NCBI RefSeq assembly: GCF_029542085.1
Contig: NZ_CP107036.1
Coordinates: 3,038,001-3,102,000, forward strand
Source of the DNA: Sphingobacterium sp. ML3W
GTDB taxonomy: Bacteria > Bacteroidota > Bacteroidia > Sphingobacteriales > Sphingobacteriaceae
Direction: 5' to 3'
Length of the DNA stretch: 64,000 nucleotides
A program made the position numbers and the translations under genes. Positions 8,787 to 18,015 of the stretch are shown in pieces. Below the pieces are notes generated by a model. The model saw only the letters and a program-made list of their open reading frames with translations, had not been told where the DNA came from and did not search any database. Each line of letters begins with the position of its first letter. Position 1 is the stretch's first letter.

Positions 8787-9135
8787 GTGTTTTATATGGT
8801 TCTTGCCATATGGAGAGTAATAAAATATAAAAAAGAGATCATTGAATACTCAGCAGATATTGATGCCTCATCATTGGGCTGGCTCTACCAGATATTCTGG
8901 TGTTTGGTTCTTTTGTTTCCCGCACCATTTTTGTATTACTTCGCTCCAAAAGCTGTTCTATCTGCATATACTGCCTAAATTATAACATTAGCGCTTATTA
9001 CTATTTTTAACAGCATACTATGTTATAATATTTTTTCCAAAAACTTTCTACTATTAACAGAAGATATGATATTCCATGCGAGGGATAGAATTAGTGCATA
9101 GCGAAAAAGTAGTATTATTGATCCAGTAGCTTACA
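8787..9135 (+). pseudogene. Decayed, inverted fragment of membrane regulator B
   Basis: The plus strand encodes R-V-I-K-Y-K-K-E-I-I-E-Y-S-A-D-I-D-A-S-S-L-G, matching R-V-F-T-Y-R-K-K-I-K-E-Y-S-A-D-I-G-T-S-S-L-A in the regulator at 10944-12077. After a stop near 8980 the similarity resumes in another frame with I-F-N-S-I-L-C-Y-N-I-F-S-K-N-F-L-L-L-T-E-D, again almost the same as that regulator, and stops near 9135. The N-terminal membrane half and the helix-turn-helix domain are missing. It lies on the opposite strand to all its intact relatives, so it marks an old inversion or inverted insertion. Confidence 0.8.
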
Positions 9136-9335
9136 TCAATAAAATATTATATATTCTCATGGAATCTGCTTTGATCGATAAAAAGAGAGCTCCAAAACTC
9201 GAGGAGCTTGGAGCGCAAACATTACCCCATACTGGACAGTAAATGACTAGTTGTATAAATTTGAAATAACTTGTACATAAGATTTTAAATTCAGATACAC
9301 TATTTCTATGTGCTTGAATTTCCTCTGTGGTATTG

Positions 9336-10769
9336 TTATTGTGGCGTCAACGTATAAGTAATCGTGCCAGTATAGACACCTCCTACGGTAGCTCCGATTG
9401 GGAGGGTACTTAGTATATTTTTTGCCTCGTTACTAGGTATACTATATTTTATGCCATATTTTTTATCAATGGCTATTTCATCGTTTCCTGTAATAAATAA
9501 CTGAGGAGAGGTAGATAAATTCACTGTATTGAACCCGGCAGTATTTTGCCCGGTAGCAGGGCCTAGCTGAATCGCCGACACCGGTATACTCAGCTCTGAA
9601 TCAACGCTGGTAAAGTGAGTACTGTTGGCTTTCACACTAATCGTATAAGGCTGCAACTGACTCACAACAAGGTGATCAGGATATTCCTTAGATACTCCTT
9701 GCTGATAGTCATTTACACTCTCCAACTTTAGATCAATCTGTGTTGTACTGACCGAAAAACTGCTTAGATTTGGAACATGTATATTAAGTACTCGTGAGTA
9801 TTTTTTGGTAATATCTCCTGTATAAGAGTCTTTAAAAATTAACTCAATAGGCACTGTATAAATACCTGGCTTTCTAAAATATTGCTTCATGCGCGCAGAT
9901 GATATAGCAAGGCTTTCCTGACCCAATAGAGATTTGTTACCTGGGGAGATATTTTTTGTCCGCAATATTGTGGGGTTATCCATATGCAAAATTACAGAGC
10001 CAGTTCCCATATGGTAAGTAGCAACATTTATGGGTACAGGCTCAATATTCATATTATCCAGACTTTTAGCGACAAATACCGGAGCTGTTGCCCTAAGAAT
10101 AGTGGAAAAATCTATTGTATGTAGCACCGTCTTGATTTCAGAATGCTTAACATCTAATCCAGATAAATAATCTGCGCTACCGTTTACATAAACATCCCAT
10201 ACTGGGGCCCAGTCGCTATCTGTCATCTCACTCAGCAGCGGTACATCTATCGCTACAGGCATTGTCCTATTGGGCACCAGCCTACCACCATTACTATTCA
10301 TATCATATAGAAAAACATTCATCCCATACCTTTGTTTATACCAAGCGTAATTGGAGAAATTTGGAATACTGAACCATAAACCAAATTTTGTACCTTCGGG
10401 GAATGTGGCGTTACTTTCATTCACCAAATTAGAACCCATGCCACTTGCCAATATTGTATGGCGCATCGCTCCGTCACTCGTTGTCAATCCAGCTTTGATA
10501 GACCTCGTGCTTAGCCTCCAAGAAAGCTCAGGTCTATTCGTTATATGTGTGACAATATCACTTAGCGCATAGATTGAAAAAGTAGAGGGTCTAGTACTAG
10601 TATTTTTTTCGAAAGTAATCTGAGCCCCCACTGGAGAGATAGGTTCCGCAGCGCCTGAAGATTGTAAAAAATCAGCCTTAGTAATATTTATTGTTGTATA
10701 ATTCTGTGCATTGACTACCTCACTGGACAACAAAATACCCAAAGTAGCTACTATATATCTAACATTCAT
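9336..10769 (-). CDS. Two-domain fimbrial tip adhesin candidate
   Basis: The 477-residue secreted protein has a signal peptide ending V-V-N-A-Q (residue 22). The unique region at about 23-335 is beta-rich, with no recognised family. The C-terminal domain (339-477) repeats the pilin plan: Y-T-I-S-V-K-A-N-S-T-H-F-T-S, then K-K-Y-G-I-K-Y-S-I-P and a last strand T-I-T-Y-T-L-T-P. The same motifs occur in the 181-residue pilins. A distinct N-terminal domain joined to a C-terminal pilin domain is the classic plan of tip adhesins such as FimH. So the N-terminal half probably binds a receptor or surface, and the pilin half docks it on the fibre (inference). It is the first structural gene downstream of the regulator pair and about 170 bp from it. 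Confidence 0.6.
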   Translation of the reverse strand: MNVRYIVATLGILLSSEVVNAQNYTTINITKADFLQSSGAAEPISPVGAQITFEKNTSTRPSTFSIYALSDIVTHITNRPELSWRLSTRSIKAGLTTSDGAMRHTILASGMGSNLVNESNATFPEGTKFGLWFSIPNFSNYAWYKQRYGMNVFLYDMNSNGGRLVPNRTMPVAIDVPLLSEMTDSDWAPVWDVYVNGSADYLSGLDVKHSEIKTVLHTIDFSTILRATAPVFVAKSLDNMNIEPVPINVATYHMGTGSVILHMDNPTILRTKNISPGNKSLLGQESLAISSARMKQYFRKPGIYTVPIELIFKDSYTGDITKKYSRVLNIHVPNLSSFSVSTTQIDLKLESVNDYQQGVSKEYPDHLVVSQLQPYTISVKANSTHFTSVDSELSIPVSAIQLGPATGQNTAGFNTVNLSTSPQLFITGNDEIAIDKKYGIKYSIPSNEAKNILSTLPIGATVGGVYTGTITYTLTPQ

Positions 10770-10943
10770 AATTTTTATTCCTATTATTTTTCACCTAAAT
10801 AAATTTATTATTTATCCTTTTTCTTACTTCCTGTTCTACTAATAAAGCATTCAACAGAAATCAAATTGATATTACACTTTCACACTACGCTAAGTAGACT
10901 TCATATCGGGTCCTTTGAAAAGATATTCCTCAATAGAACGGAT

Positions 10944-12077
10944 TTACCCTTTTAATTCCGAAATAATATGCTTTGTTCTGTGATAGCTTTTGACACTTTT
11001 AAAACCCACTGTATAGACAAGTTCCTCCTCCTCAAAGCCTTTATAATAAGGATCCGATCGAAGAGCTTCAATTTCGTGCATCCGATAAGTATTTATAAAT
11101 GTACTGAAATTCATACCATAATACTGATTGATAAAATTTGACAGATAGGTTCGGTTGGTCCCTAATGGTGCCATAAGATCTGTAATTTTAAGATCATGAC
11201 TTAAGTAAGGTTTTTCAGCATCCATATATTCTTCAAAGACCACGGGATCAATGGGATTACCTGCGATATTGTCGTCCGAAATCTTATCTTTTTCTTGAAA
11301 TATAATATCTTCGGTTAACAGCAAAAAATTCTTGGAGAAAATATTGCAACATAAAATACTATTAAATATAACGATCAAAGTCAATCTGATGACTATTGTC
11401 ACATAATCAAAAAGACTGCCAACGACAGAAAAATAATGAACGAAAGTAATAGGAAACAAAATAATCAGGCAAAAAAGTATCTTATATAACCAAGCTAGGG
11501 ACGAAGTACCTATATCAGCAGAGTATTCTTTGATCTTTTTTCTATAAGTAAATACTCGATGGAGGGATAGAATGATATAAAAAGAACTAAAAATTAGCCT
11601 AAAAAAAGGTGTCAGTTTTGCCAAAAATAAGACAAACGATTTATATTCAGGATAAGCATCCATTCCACCTTTTAGAGAACCAAAAATGTTACGAGAAATT
11701 ATAACGATACAGACACTAGTTAGTAGAAAGAAAAAGACAGGGATGCCATAATGCCAAAAATTGAATTCTTCTGCTTTGCGTAAACGAGTGATTTTAAAAA
11801 TAATATGATATAATAATACAGGAATAAGCAGCATACTAAAATAATACACCGGAATTACATAATTAGAGAGATCTTTGTAATGAATAAAAAATAAAATAGT
11901 TATACTGTAAACTATCTCAATACAGTAAAAAATAACTAATAAAAAGGACAGCCTTTTAGTAAAAACATCATGTTTATTAAAATACAAATTTATAAACAAC
12001 AAAATAAGACAATACAGAGCAGAAAAAATCGGCAATGCAAAAGCCAATACTTGTGCTAATAAGTTTAAATCCATCAT
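10944..12077 (-). CDS. Membrane-anchored AraC-type transcriptional regulator B
   Basis: The 377-residue protein has about seven hydrophobic segments in residues 1-245. A polar linker leads to a C-terminal AraC-like DNA-binding region (about 280-375) with L-G-T-N-R-T-Y-L-S-N-F-I-N and T-V-G-F-K-S-V-K-S-Y. It is a diverged paralogue of regulator A, and its start overlaps that gene's stop by 4 bp, so the two are probably translationally coupled and may work as a pair. It lies directly upstream of the tip adhesin gene. The left copy of this gene is cut by the window edge, and a decayed inverted fragment is at 8787-9135. The effector signal cannot be read from the sequence. Confidence 0.75.
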   Translation of the reverse strand: MMDLNLLAQVLAFALPIFSALYCLILLFINLYFNKHDVFTKRLSFLLVIFYCIEIVYSITILFFIHYKDLSNYVIPVYYFSMLLIPVLLYHIIFKITRLRKAEEFNFWHYGIPVFFFLLTSVCIVIISRNIFGSLKGGMDAYPEYKSFVLFLAKLTPFFRLIFSSFYIILSLHRVFTYRKKIKEYSADIGTSSLAWLYKILFCLIILFPITFVHYFSVVGSLFDYVTIVIRLTLIVIFNSILCCNIFSKNFLLLTEDIIFQEKDKISDDNIAGNPIDPVVFEEYMDAEKPYLSHDLKITDLMAPLGTNRTYLSNFINQYYGMNFSTFINTYRMHEIEALRSDPYYKGFEEEELVYTVGFKSVKSYHRTKHIISELKG

Positions 12078-13222
12078 TCTGAATATTTATCGTTTTTATG
12101 TTTTTCTTCAAGTTTCTTCTTAACCCGCCAATAATTACGTAGGCTGCCAAATCCTGCCATCGTAATGAGTGTCTGCAAATCTTTCTCCTTATGGTCCGGA
12201 TCTTCCATCAAAGAATCTAACTCCCTAAGCCGCCACATATTGATGTAATTACTAAAATTAACACCATAAGCAACATTTACAAACTTGGAGAAATAAGCTC
12301 TATTTGTATTAAAAATCTTCACCATTTGCTCCATCTTGAGATCAGGGTCAAGGAATGGTTTATTTTCTCGAAAATAGGAGTCTAATTGTGCTTGCGAAAG
12401 AATTGAAGTCGCTTCCTCTTTCACTTCAATTATGTTATCCTTTTCCTCCGATATACTAACTTGAACATCATTTTCAATCCGGCCTGAAGGCATCAAAATT
12501 TTATTTATCTGCAAATAGGTCTTTTTTAAAACGTAATTCCTTTGCAACAAATTATAAGTTAAGATTAGATGTTGCACAGGGATAAACAAGGCATATAATA
12601 AATTGTTATACGACGTGAATGAATACAACCCTATAAATGTTATCAGAAGCAATATTCTAAAAAACAGTACGTAATTCAACCATTTAATTTTGCTCCAATC
12701 CTCGTACCTCCCCTCTGACATTAACTTGGTATAGCTATCATAAAGGTGTCGGATCATTAAATAGGTATAATACACCGAATACAGTGCTACCGAAATGAAA
12801 AGATATGGTATAAAAAAATTAAAGACATCATTATGTGAGGAAAAAAAAGATAATGAACTAAAAAAGAATAAACTAACCGCAAAACTAAGCAGAAACGGAA
12901 TCACATAATGGTATCCACCTATTCTCTTTTGCTCGCCCATAGATGTGATAATTACAATTACATGAAAGAATACGACCTGCATGAGATGGAGGTTGAATGC
13001 GACAAAAGGAAGAATATATTGAAATGAACTACCAGGAACCTGAACCATTAAATTAAAGATCCAGTTAAAAATCATCTGACAGAAATAGATCAATAACAGT
13101 CTTTTAAGATATCGTTCGATAGATAAAATTCGATCTCCGTATGCAAATAGCAAAAAAAGTATACAAATGACAGACGATGCGACTGGGGTTGCGGCAATTA
13201 TGATTTGGTAAAGTTCATTCAT
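12074..13222 (-). CDS. Membrane-anchored AraC-type transcriptional regulator A (right copy)
   Basis: This 382-residue protein is nearly identical to the product of 164-1303, with the same seven hydrophobic segments and C-terminal helix-turn-helix. Changes include Ile/Val in the first segments, Pro/Ser in the third loop, Asp/Glu and Ile/Met next to the DNA-binding helices, and an extra Y-S-E at the end. Because the DNA-contact region is almost unchanged, both copies are expected to recognise the same sites. Its stop overlaps the start of regulator B by 4 bp. It follows the response regulator gene by about 220 bp on the same strand. Confidence 0.75.
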   Translation of the reverse strand: MNELYQIIIAATPVASSVICILFLLFAYGDRILSIERYLKRLLLIYFCQMIFNWIFNLMVQVPGSSFQYILPFVAFNLHLMQVVFFHVIVIITSMGEQKRIGGYHYVIPFLLSFAVSLFFFSSLSFFSSHNDVFNFFIPYLFISVALYSVYYTYLMIRHLYDSYTKLMSEGRYEDWSKIKWLNYVLFFRILLLITFIGLYSFTSYNNLLYALFIPVQHLILTYNLLQRNYVLKKTYLQINKILMPSGRIENDVQVSISEEKDNIIEVKEEATSILSQAQLDSYFRENKPFLDPDLKMEQMVKIFNTNRAYFSKFVNVAYGVNFSNYINMWRLRELDSLMEDPDHKEKDLQTLITMAGFGSLRNYWRVKKKLEEKHKNDKYSE

Positions 13223-13446
13223 AGGAGACCAATAATATTACTTTTCGAGATAAATGACTATAATTAAAATGCGCAAATTAGAAGGGTACTTTTATAATAG
13301 TATATAAATTTATTCATTTTCACTCACAAGTGTATACAAGGAACAAAATATTTCAGTCATACAACTTATATGCAATTCTTTCAATTGAAATCCCATAATA
13401 TCCTTTGAAAATAGGGAAGACTCATAAAAGTCTTACTTAACAGAGA

Positions 13447-13902
13447 TTATGCAAATTCAATCTCAAACGCATAATGATTTGTCTTGGCGGGATTATCTAT
13501 TTTGAGTTGCTTCATATTGTTGAATACAATCTGTTCTACTCTTTCGATCAATATCCTATCATTTATATTCTTTGAAATATAATCTGCTGCGCCTAATTTC
13601 AGCGCGCTGCTAATCTTGTCTCCGTCTAGATCATCCGTATACATAATAATCTGACTGTTGGGATACAATTTCTTTAGATGTGGGATACTATCGATACCAT
13701 TCATAAAAGGCATATTAACATCCACTAAAAAAACATCCGGATCTTCAAATTTAGCTTTGAATGATTCCATGCCAACTGGAGAAGATGCTTCTAACACTAT
13801 TTCAAATTTTGGATTCGTGTGTTGGGATAGCTTCGCCCGTGTAAGAAATCTAATGATTGAAGAATCATCGATAAGACCTATTTTAATTGTTTCAGTGTAC
13901 AT
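13447..13902 (-). CDS. Single-domain CheY-like response regulator (right copy)
   Basis: The 151-residue protein is a receiver domain without an output domain. It keeps D12/D13, phospho-acceptor D61, T89 and K111. It differs from the left copy at a handful of positions (for example Phe/Leu at residue 20 and Gln/Lys near 102) and at the C-terminus. It is probably the first gene of the cassette that ends with the adhesin, usher, pilin and chaperone genes. The partner that reads its phosphorylation state is unknown; the two membrane regulators immediately downstream are plausible. Confidence 0.8.
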   Translation of the reverse strand: MYTETIKIGLIDDSSIIRFLTRAKLSQHTNPKFEIVLEASSPVGMESFKAKFEDPDVFLVDVNMPFMNGIDSIPHLKKLYPNSQIIMYTDDLDGDKISSALKLGAADYISKNINDRILIERVEQIVFNNMKQLKIDNPAKTNHYAFEIEFA

Positions 13903-14225
13903 AATTTTTTACTTTACGTGATTTCTACAAAAATCAAGATTACCGATTATCATAATATTACTTTTGATAAAATGGTTAGTGACACATTGTCAATAGTATG
14001 TTTTTACCTCAAATCTTACACACTGAGAAATTGTCATTACTATTATTGCATATGCTATAAAATACTGAAAAGTTAAAAACAGCTTATAAACTTTTTTAAT
14101 AAACTTAATAGGCTTAATTTCTCATTAATACATTTTTTAAAGTTGCCTATACAACATTAAGAATCACCTCTTCTAGTTGTTAATTGACTAATCAATCATA
14201 TTTCCCTAACAGCACCTGAAAAGTC

Positions 14226-14240
14226 AGTAATTGCTCACTT
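14226..14240. promoter_or_regulatory. Conserved leader block 1, right copy
   Basis: AGTAATTGCTCACTT is identical to 2303-2317 and about 325 bp upstream of the response regulator start. A binding site is inferred only from conservation between the two copies. Confidence 0.4.
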
Positions 14241-14344
14241 ATCTTACATTAAACCAGATTTATCTTTTGAAGGCCAATTCCATAATAGGAATTTGGGTAA
14301 TTAAGATTTTAACTTTTATTACAAAAGTGACTTAGCTACAAAAA

Positions 14345-14360
14345 TTTACTATTCGTCATA
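14345..14360. promoter_or_regulatory. Conserved leader block 2, right copy
   Basis: TTTACTATTCGTCATA is identical to 2431-2446. Beyond it I see no further similarity between the two leaders, so it marks the outer end of the duplicated cassette. Confidence 0.4.
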
Positions 14361-14630
14361 TCTGAAAAGACCAGTATCTCGCCTGTTATTTTCTTTGGGA
14401 AACATTCAAAAAAATAAATACAAAACATTATACAAAATGCCTTCTATTTTTTACAGAATAGCTGTCATGGGAATAATTATCTATTTAATTTGCATTACAT
14501 TGAAATAATATCTCACTGTTAATCAATCCTATATATAGACAAATACTATAACAGTAATGATAGGCAAGCTGTTCACAACGCTGTTTATTTTAAACTCAAA
14601 GACTACTCAATCAAAGAAAGGAAAAACGTT

Positions 14631-14912
14631 ATGTTTAGAAACAAAATTGATCTATATTTTCAAAATCTTGATGAAAAATGGAGAAATCTATCTTACAGAG
14701 AACGGATAGGTTATACAATATTTGGCTATTCTGCATATGTGTTTTTAATCGTTGTTTTGATTTTTTACACAATTGTTGCGATATATCATTTACTCGATCA
14801 CCAAGTGGTAAATAGATATTCGGGAAACCCATCCATTAAAAAAGTGGATGTTTCACATATAATAACGAGGGACGTCGCTAAAGACGAAACAAACACCTCA
14901 AAAATAAAATAA
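14631..14912 (+). CDS. Small single-TM protein, TraL-like (weak)
   Basis: The 93-residue protein has a charged N-terminus (I-D-x-Y-F-x-x-L-D-E-K-W-R-x-L-S), one transmembrane helix (about residues 33-55) and a polar tail of about 35 residues. The charged start followed by one helix recalls TraL (DUF3989) of Bacteroidota conjugative transposons. No other tra gene is near, so it would be an orphan if the assignment is right. It stands alone between the fibre locus and the MscS gene. An unrelated small membrane protein is equally possible. Confidence 0.5.
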   Translation: MFRNKIDLYFQNLDEKWRNLSYRERIGYTIFGYSAYVFLIVVLIFYTIVAIYHLLDHQVVNRYSGNPSIKKVDVSHIITRDVAKDETNTSKIK

Positions 14913-15074
14913 CAGGGAGAACAAAAGTATACGCAGTTTTTTTTCAACTTGCACATAACCCGCAACAACTGTACTCACAGTCATCCCATACCTTCTGGTT
15001 TCAATATCCTGTATATCACTATCCGATCAGGATGGCTATCCTCACAGATTTCAAATAAATTTTACATTAGAGAT

Positions 15075-16889
15075 ATGAAAAGATTATACATTTTTTTCTT
15101 AACGATTATACTTTGTTTTTGTTCAACTTTCAGTGCGATATATGCACAAGAAAATGATTCGATCAATAAAAAAGAACTTGGTCTAAGTACTCTGCTAAAT
15201 GATATCCGACAGCAGCAGATTAATGATTCGCTTGAGCGTATCAAGCTCCAGCATGAAATCGCCAGCCTCAAAAGCCTCAACAGCCGTAAGAAAGAAAATC
15301 TAAAACAGCAACTTAACGAGTTTGACGAAGAGAATAACATGCGTAAGCAACAGTTAAAAATCCGGGTCGATTCGATCAAAAAAAATACCAAGTCTTACGC
15401 CGTAGCACCATTTAATGACACGCTCTTTTATGTGTATAATAAGTTAGGGGCGTCTCTGGCCAAGGATCGTGCCTACAATGTGGTCAATAGAATTCGTAAC
15501 CTCTATGAAGATGACTTTGTAAAAGTTGATTCTTTCAAAATCGAAAACAATGAAATCAGTGCAGACATTGTTTACAAAGACCTGATCATCACCTCTATAA
15601 CAGAACTGGATGCACTACTTGAAGGAAAAAGTAAAGATGAGATTGCAGCACAATATCTCAAGCGTATCCAAGAGGCTATCAATCAGGAACGAGCAGATAA
15701 TAGCATTAGCAAAATGCTGATGCGAACTGGACTTGTCCTCTTGATTCTCTTTACATTTTCGATTTTGGTGTTTTTGATCAACAAATTGAGAAAATATGGA
15801 ACTAAACGACTTTTAACTGAACGTACAGAACGGATCAAAGACGTGAAAATCAAAAATTATGTATTGATAACTTCTGTTCAGAAGACTCGTATATTCATTA
15901 ACATCATCAATATTGCATACTGGGGACTAATCATGCTGATTGCTTTTATTATGCTTCCTCTCGTTTTCAGTATCTTCCCTTTTACGCAGAGTTGGGCCTC
16001 AAATCTTATTGGTCTTTTTACAAAACCTTTGAAAAAGACAGCTATGGCCATTTGGGATTATATTCCAAATCTGACCACAGTTTTCGTTATCCTATTCGTA
16101 ATGCGTTATGTGGTACGGTTTGTAAGATATATTTTTAACGAGATTGACAAAGGTAAACTGGAGGTAAATGGCTTTCATCGTGAATTTGCTATGCCGACAT
16201 TCAACATTATCCGCTTTCTACTTCAAGCCTTCACATTGGTACTTTTATTTCCCTATCTTCCTGGAGCGAATTCAGACATCTTTAAAGGAATATCTGTTTT
16301 TATTGGGGTATTATTCTCACTAGGATCTTCTTCTGCCATTTCAAATATTATCGCTGGTCTGGTTATTACCTATATGCGTCCTTTCCGTATCGGCGACCGC
16401 ATTACAATTGCCGATAAGACCGGTATCGTCATTGAAAAGTCTCCATTGGTAACCCGGTTACGCACGATTAAAAATGAGGAAATCACGATTCCAAATTCCT
16501 CCATCCTATCAGGCAATACCGTCAATTATTCGACCTTTTCAGAAGAAGGAATATGTTTTCAGGTTGAACTCACAGTGGGGTATGAAGAACCTTGGCAACG
16601 TATACACGAATTACTACTTAAAATTCCACCACGTATTGCACGTGTAAATCAATTTCCCGAGCCATTTGTATTGCAAAAAAAACTCGATGACTTTTATGTT
16701 CTTTATGAACTGAATGTTTACATTTCCAAATCAGGCGAAATTGACCTAGCCAAGTCTGAAATCTATCAGCTTATTCTCAATGACTTCCTAGCTGAAGGTA
16801 TCGAAATGAATGGTCCGCACCTCTTTTCAAAAGTAGATTATGTACCGCAATATCAAGATAAAAGTACGAACACATTGAACAACGATTGA
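15075..16889 (+). CDS. MscS-family mechanosensitive ion channel
   Basis: The 604-residue protein (start at 15075, chosen because a signal peptide ending I-Y-A-Q follows immediately) has a periplasmic coiled-coil-like N-terminal part rich in Lys, Glu and Gln. Several transmembrane helices follow between about residues 215 and 450, and then the MscS core. The core shows G-S-S-S-A-I-S-N-I-I-A-G at the pore-lining helix, R-P-F-R-I-G-D-R-I-T and I-P-N-S in the beta domain. Such channels open under membrane tension and release solutes during osmotic downshock. It is much longer than E. coli MscS because of the N-terminal extension. It appears monocistronic and is convergent with the fucose synthase gene. 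Confidence 0.9.
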   Translation: MKRLYIFFLTIILCFCSTFSAIYAQENDSINKKELGLSTLLNDIRQQQINDSLERIKLQHEIASLKSLNSRKKENLKQQLNEFDEENNMRKQQLKIRVDSIKKNTKSYAVAPFNDTLFYVYNKLGASLAKDRAYNVVNRIRNLYEDDFVKVDSFKIENNEISADIVYKDLIITSITELDALLEGKSKDEIAAQYLKRIQEAINQERADNSISKMLMRTGLVLLILFTFSILVFLINKLRKYGTKRLLTERTERIKDVKIKNYVLITSVQKTRIFINIINIAYWGLIMLIAFIMLPLVFSIFPFTQSWASNLIGLFTKPLKKTAMAIWDYIPNLTTVFVILFVMRYVVRFVRYIFNEIDKGKLEVNGFHREFAMPTFNIIRFLLQAFTLVLLFPYLPGANSDIFKGISVFIGVLFSLGSSSAISNIIAGLVITYMRPFRIGDRITIADKTGIVIEKSPLVTRLRTIKNEEITIPNSSILSGNTVNYSTFSEEGICFQVELTVGYEEPWQRIHELLLKIPPRIARVNQFPEPFVLQKKLDDFYVLYELNVYISKSGEIDLAKSEIYQLILNDFLAEGIEMNGPHLFSKVDYVPQYQDKSTNTLNND

Positions 16890-16939
16890 TTCAATACCGA
16901 GATGGACGTAAATATCATTTAACAATTGTAGGAATCAGT

Positions 16940-17866
16940 TTATTCTTTTTTCAGGAAATCAGTGTAGGCTAATTTAATTCCTTCGCGAAGATTGATTTTA
17001 TGTTTCCAGCCTAAGGCGTGTAATTTGGATACGTCCATCAATTTGCGTGGTGTTCCATCCGGTTTACTGCTATCGAAAGAGATATTTCCTTCATATCCTA
17101 TAACTTCTTTAATGAGTTCTGCAAGATCCTTTATACTGAGATCTTCACCGACGCCAATATTGACAAATTGTTTTTCGTTATAATTATTCATCAAAAATAC
17201 GCAGGCATCAGCCAAGTCATCCGAGAAAAGAAATTCCCTTAAGGGGGTCCCGGTACCCCAGATAACAACTTCATCCAAGTTATTGACTTTTGCCTCATGG
17301 AATCTTCTGATCAAGGCTGGTAAGACGTGGGAGTTTTGAGGATGATAATTATCGTTGATGCCATACAGATTGGTCGGCATGACTGATATGAAATTACAAC
17401 CGTATTGGTCGCGGAAAGCTTCTACCATTTTAATACCGGCAATTTTGGCGATGGCATAAGGCTCATTCGTAGATTCCAATGTACCGGTCAACAATAAGTC
17501 TTCGTTTAAAGGTTGTGGCGCCATCTTGGGATAAATGCAACTTGAACCTAAGAACATCAGCTTTTTGACCTCATTATCGTAGGCGGATTTAATCACATTA
17601 CCCTGTATCGCCATATTTTCGTAGATAAAATCTGCGCGATAGGTATTGTTCGCCATGATTCCACCGACTTTAGCCGCAGCCAAGAATACATAGTCAGGTT
17701 TTTCTTCGTCGAAAAAATCGGCAACTGCCTGTTGATTGCGCAAATCTAGTTCCTGCGACGTACGGGTCACGATGTTATTGTATCCAAGTTCTATTAATTT
17801 GCGATGTATTGCCGATCCTGCCATTCCTCGATGGCCTGCTACGTAAATTTTAGCGTCTTTTTCCAC
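16940..17866 (-). CDS. fcl: GDP-L-fucose synthase
   Basis: The 308-residue enzyme is an extended short-chain dehydrogenase. The NADP-binding motif [10 protein letters not shown] is at residues 12-21, the catalytic serine region is L-G-S-S-C-I-Y-P, and the Tyr-x3-Lys pair is Y-A-I-A-K. The motif [11 protein letters not shown] follows, as in GDP-4-keto-6-deoxymannose epimerase/reductases. It converts GDP-4-keto-6-deoxy-D-mannose to GDP-L-fucose in the cytoplasm for surface glycan synthesis. GDP-mannose dehydratase, its usual partner, is not in the window, and no other sugar-nucleotide genes adjoin it. Confidence 0.93.
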   Translation of the reverse strand: MEKDAKIYVAGHRGMAGSAIHRKLIELGYNNIVTRTSQELDLRNQQAVADFFDEEKPDYVFLAAAKVGGIMANNTYRADFIYENMAIQGNVIKSAYDNEVKKLMFLGSSCIYPKMAPQPLNEDLLLTGTLESTNEPYAIAKIAGIKMVEAFRDQYGCNFISVMPTNLYGINDNYHPQNSHVLPALIRRFHEAKVNNLDEVVIWGTGTPLREFLFSDDLADACVFLMNNYNEKQFVNIGVGEDLSIKDLAELIKEVIGYEGNISFDSSKPDGTPRKLMDVSKLHALGWKHKINLREGIKLAYTDFLKKE

Positions 17867-18015
17867 GATATGTTACTGATTCCTGCAAACTTAGATAAAT
17901 TGCTTTTTATATGCAATATAATTTGCCCTTATAAAAGCAATTGATCGCTGTGCTCGCAGTCCTCAAAATTTGCTTTTTTCTTTTGTGTACCACATATGGT
18001 ATATCCACTAAATAC

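Larger units (their letters stand above)
11923..14360. repeat. Right copy of duplicated regulatory cassette
   Basis: Direct repeat of 1-2446 at an offset of 11922 bp near its left end. It contains regulator A, the start of regulator B, the response regulator and conserved leader blocks. Coding identity is very high, while the leader shows short conserved blocks in diverged DNA. Confidence 0.85.
13903..14630. other. Gene-free divergent intergenic region
   Basis: This 728-bp AT-rich region separates the leftward fibre locus from the rightward small membrane gene. No gene is supported. It contains the right-hand copies of the two conserved leader blocks (14226-14240 and 14345-14360). Confidence 0.55.

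Noticed and set aside
1..14360. Integrated phage or conjugative element carrying the fibre locus
   Set aside because: No integrase, relaxase, att-like repeat or tRNA end was seen; the long repeat is a gene duplication, and the TraL-like gene alone is not enough.
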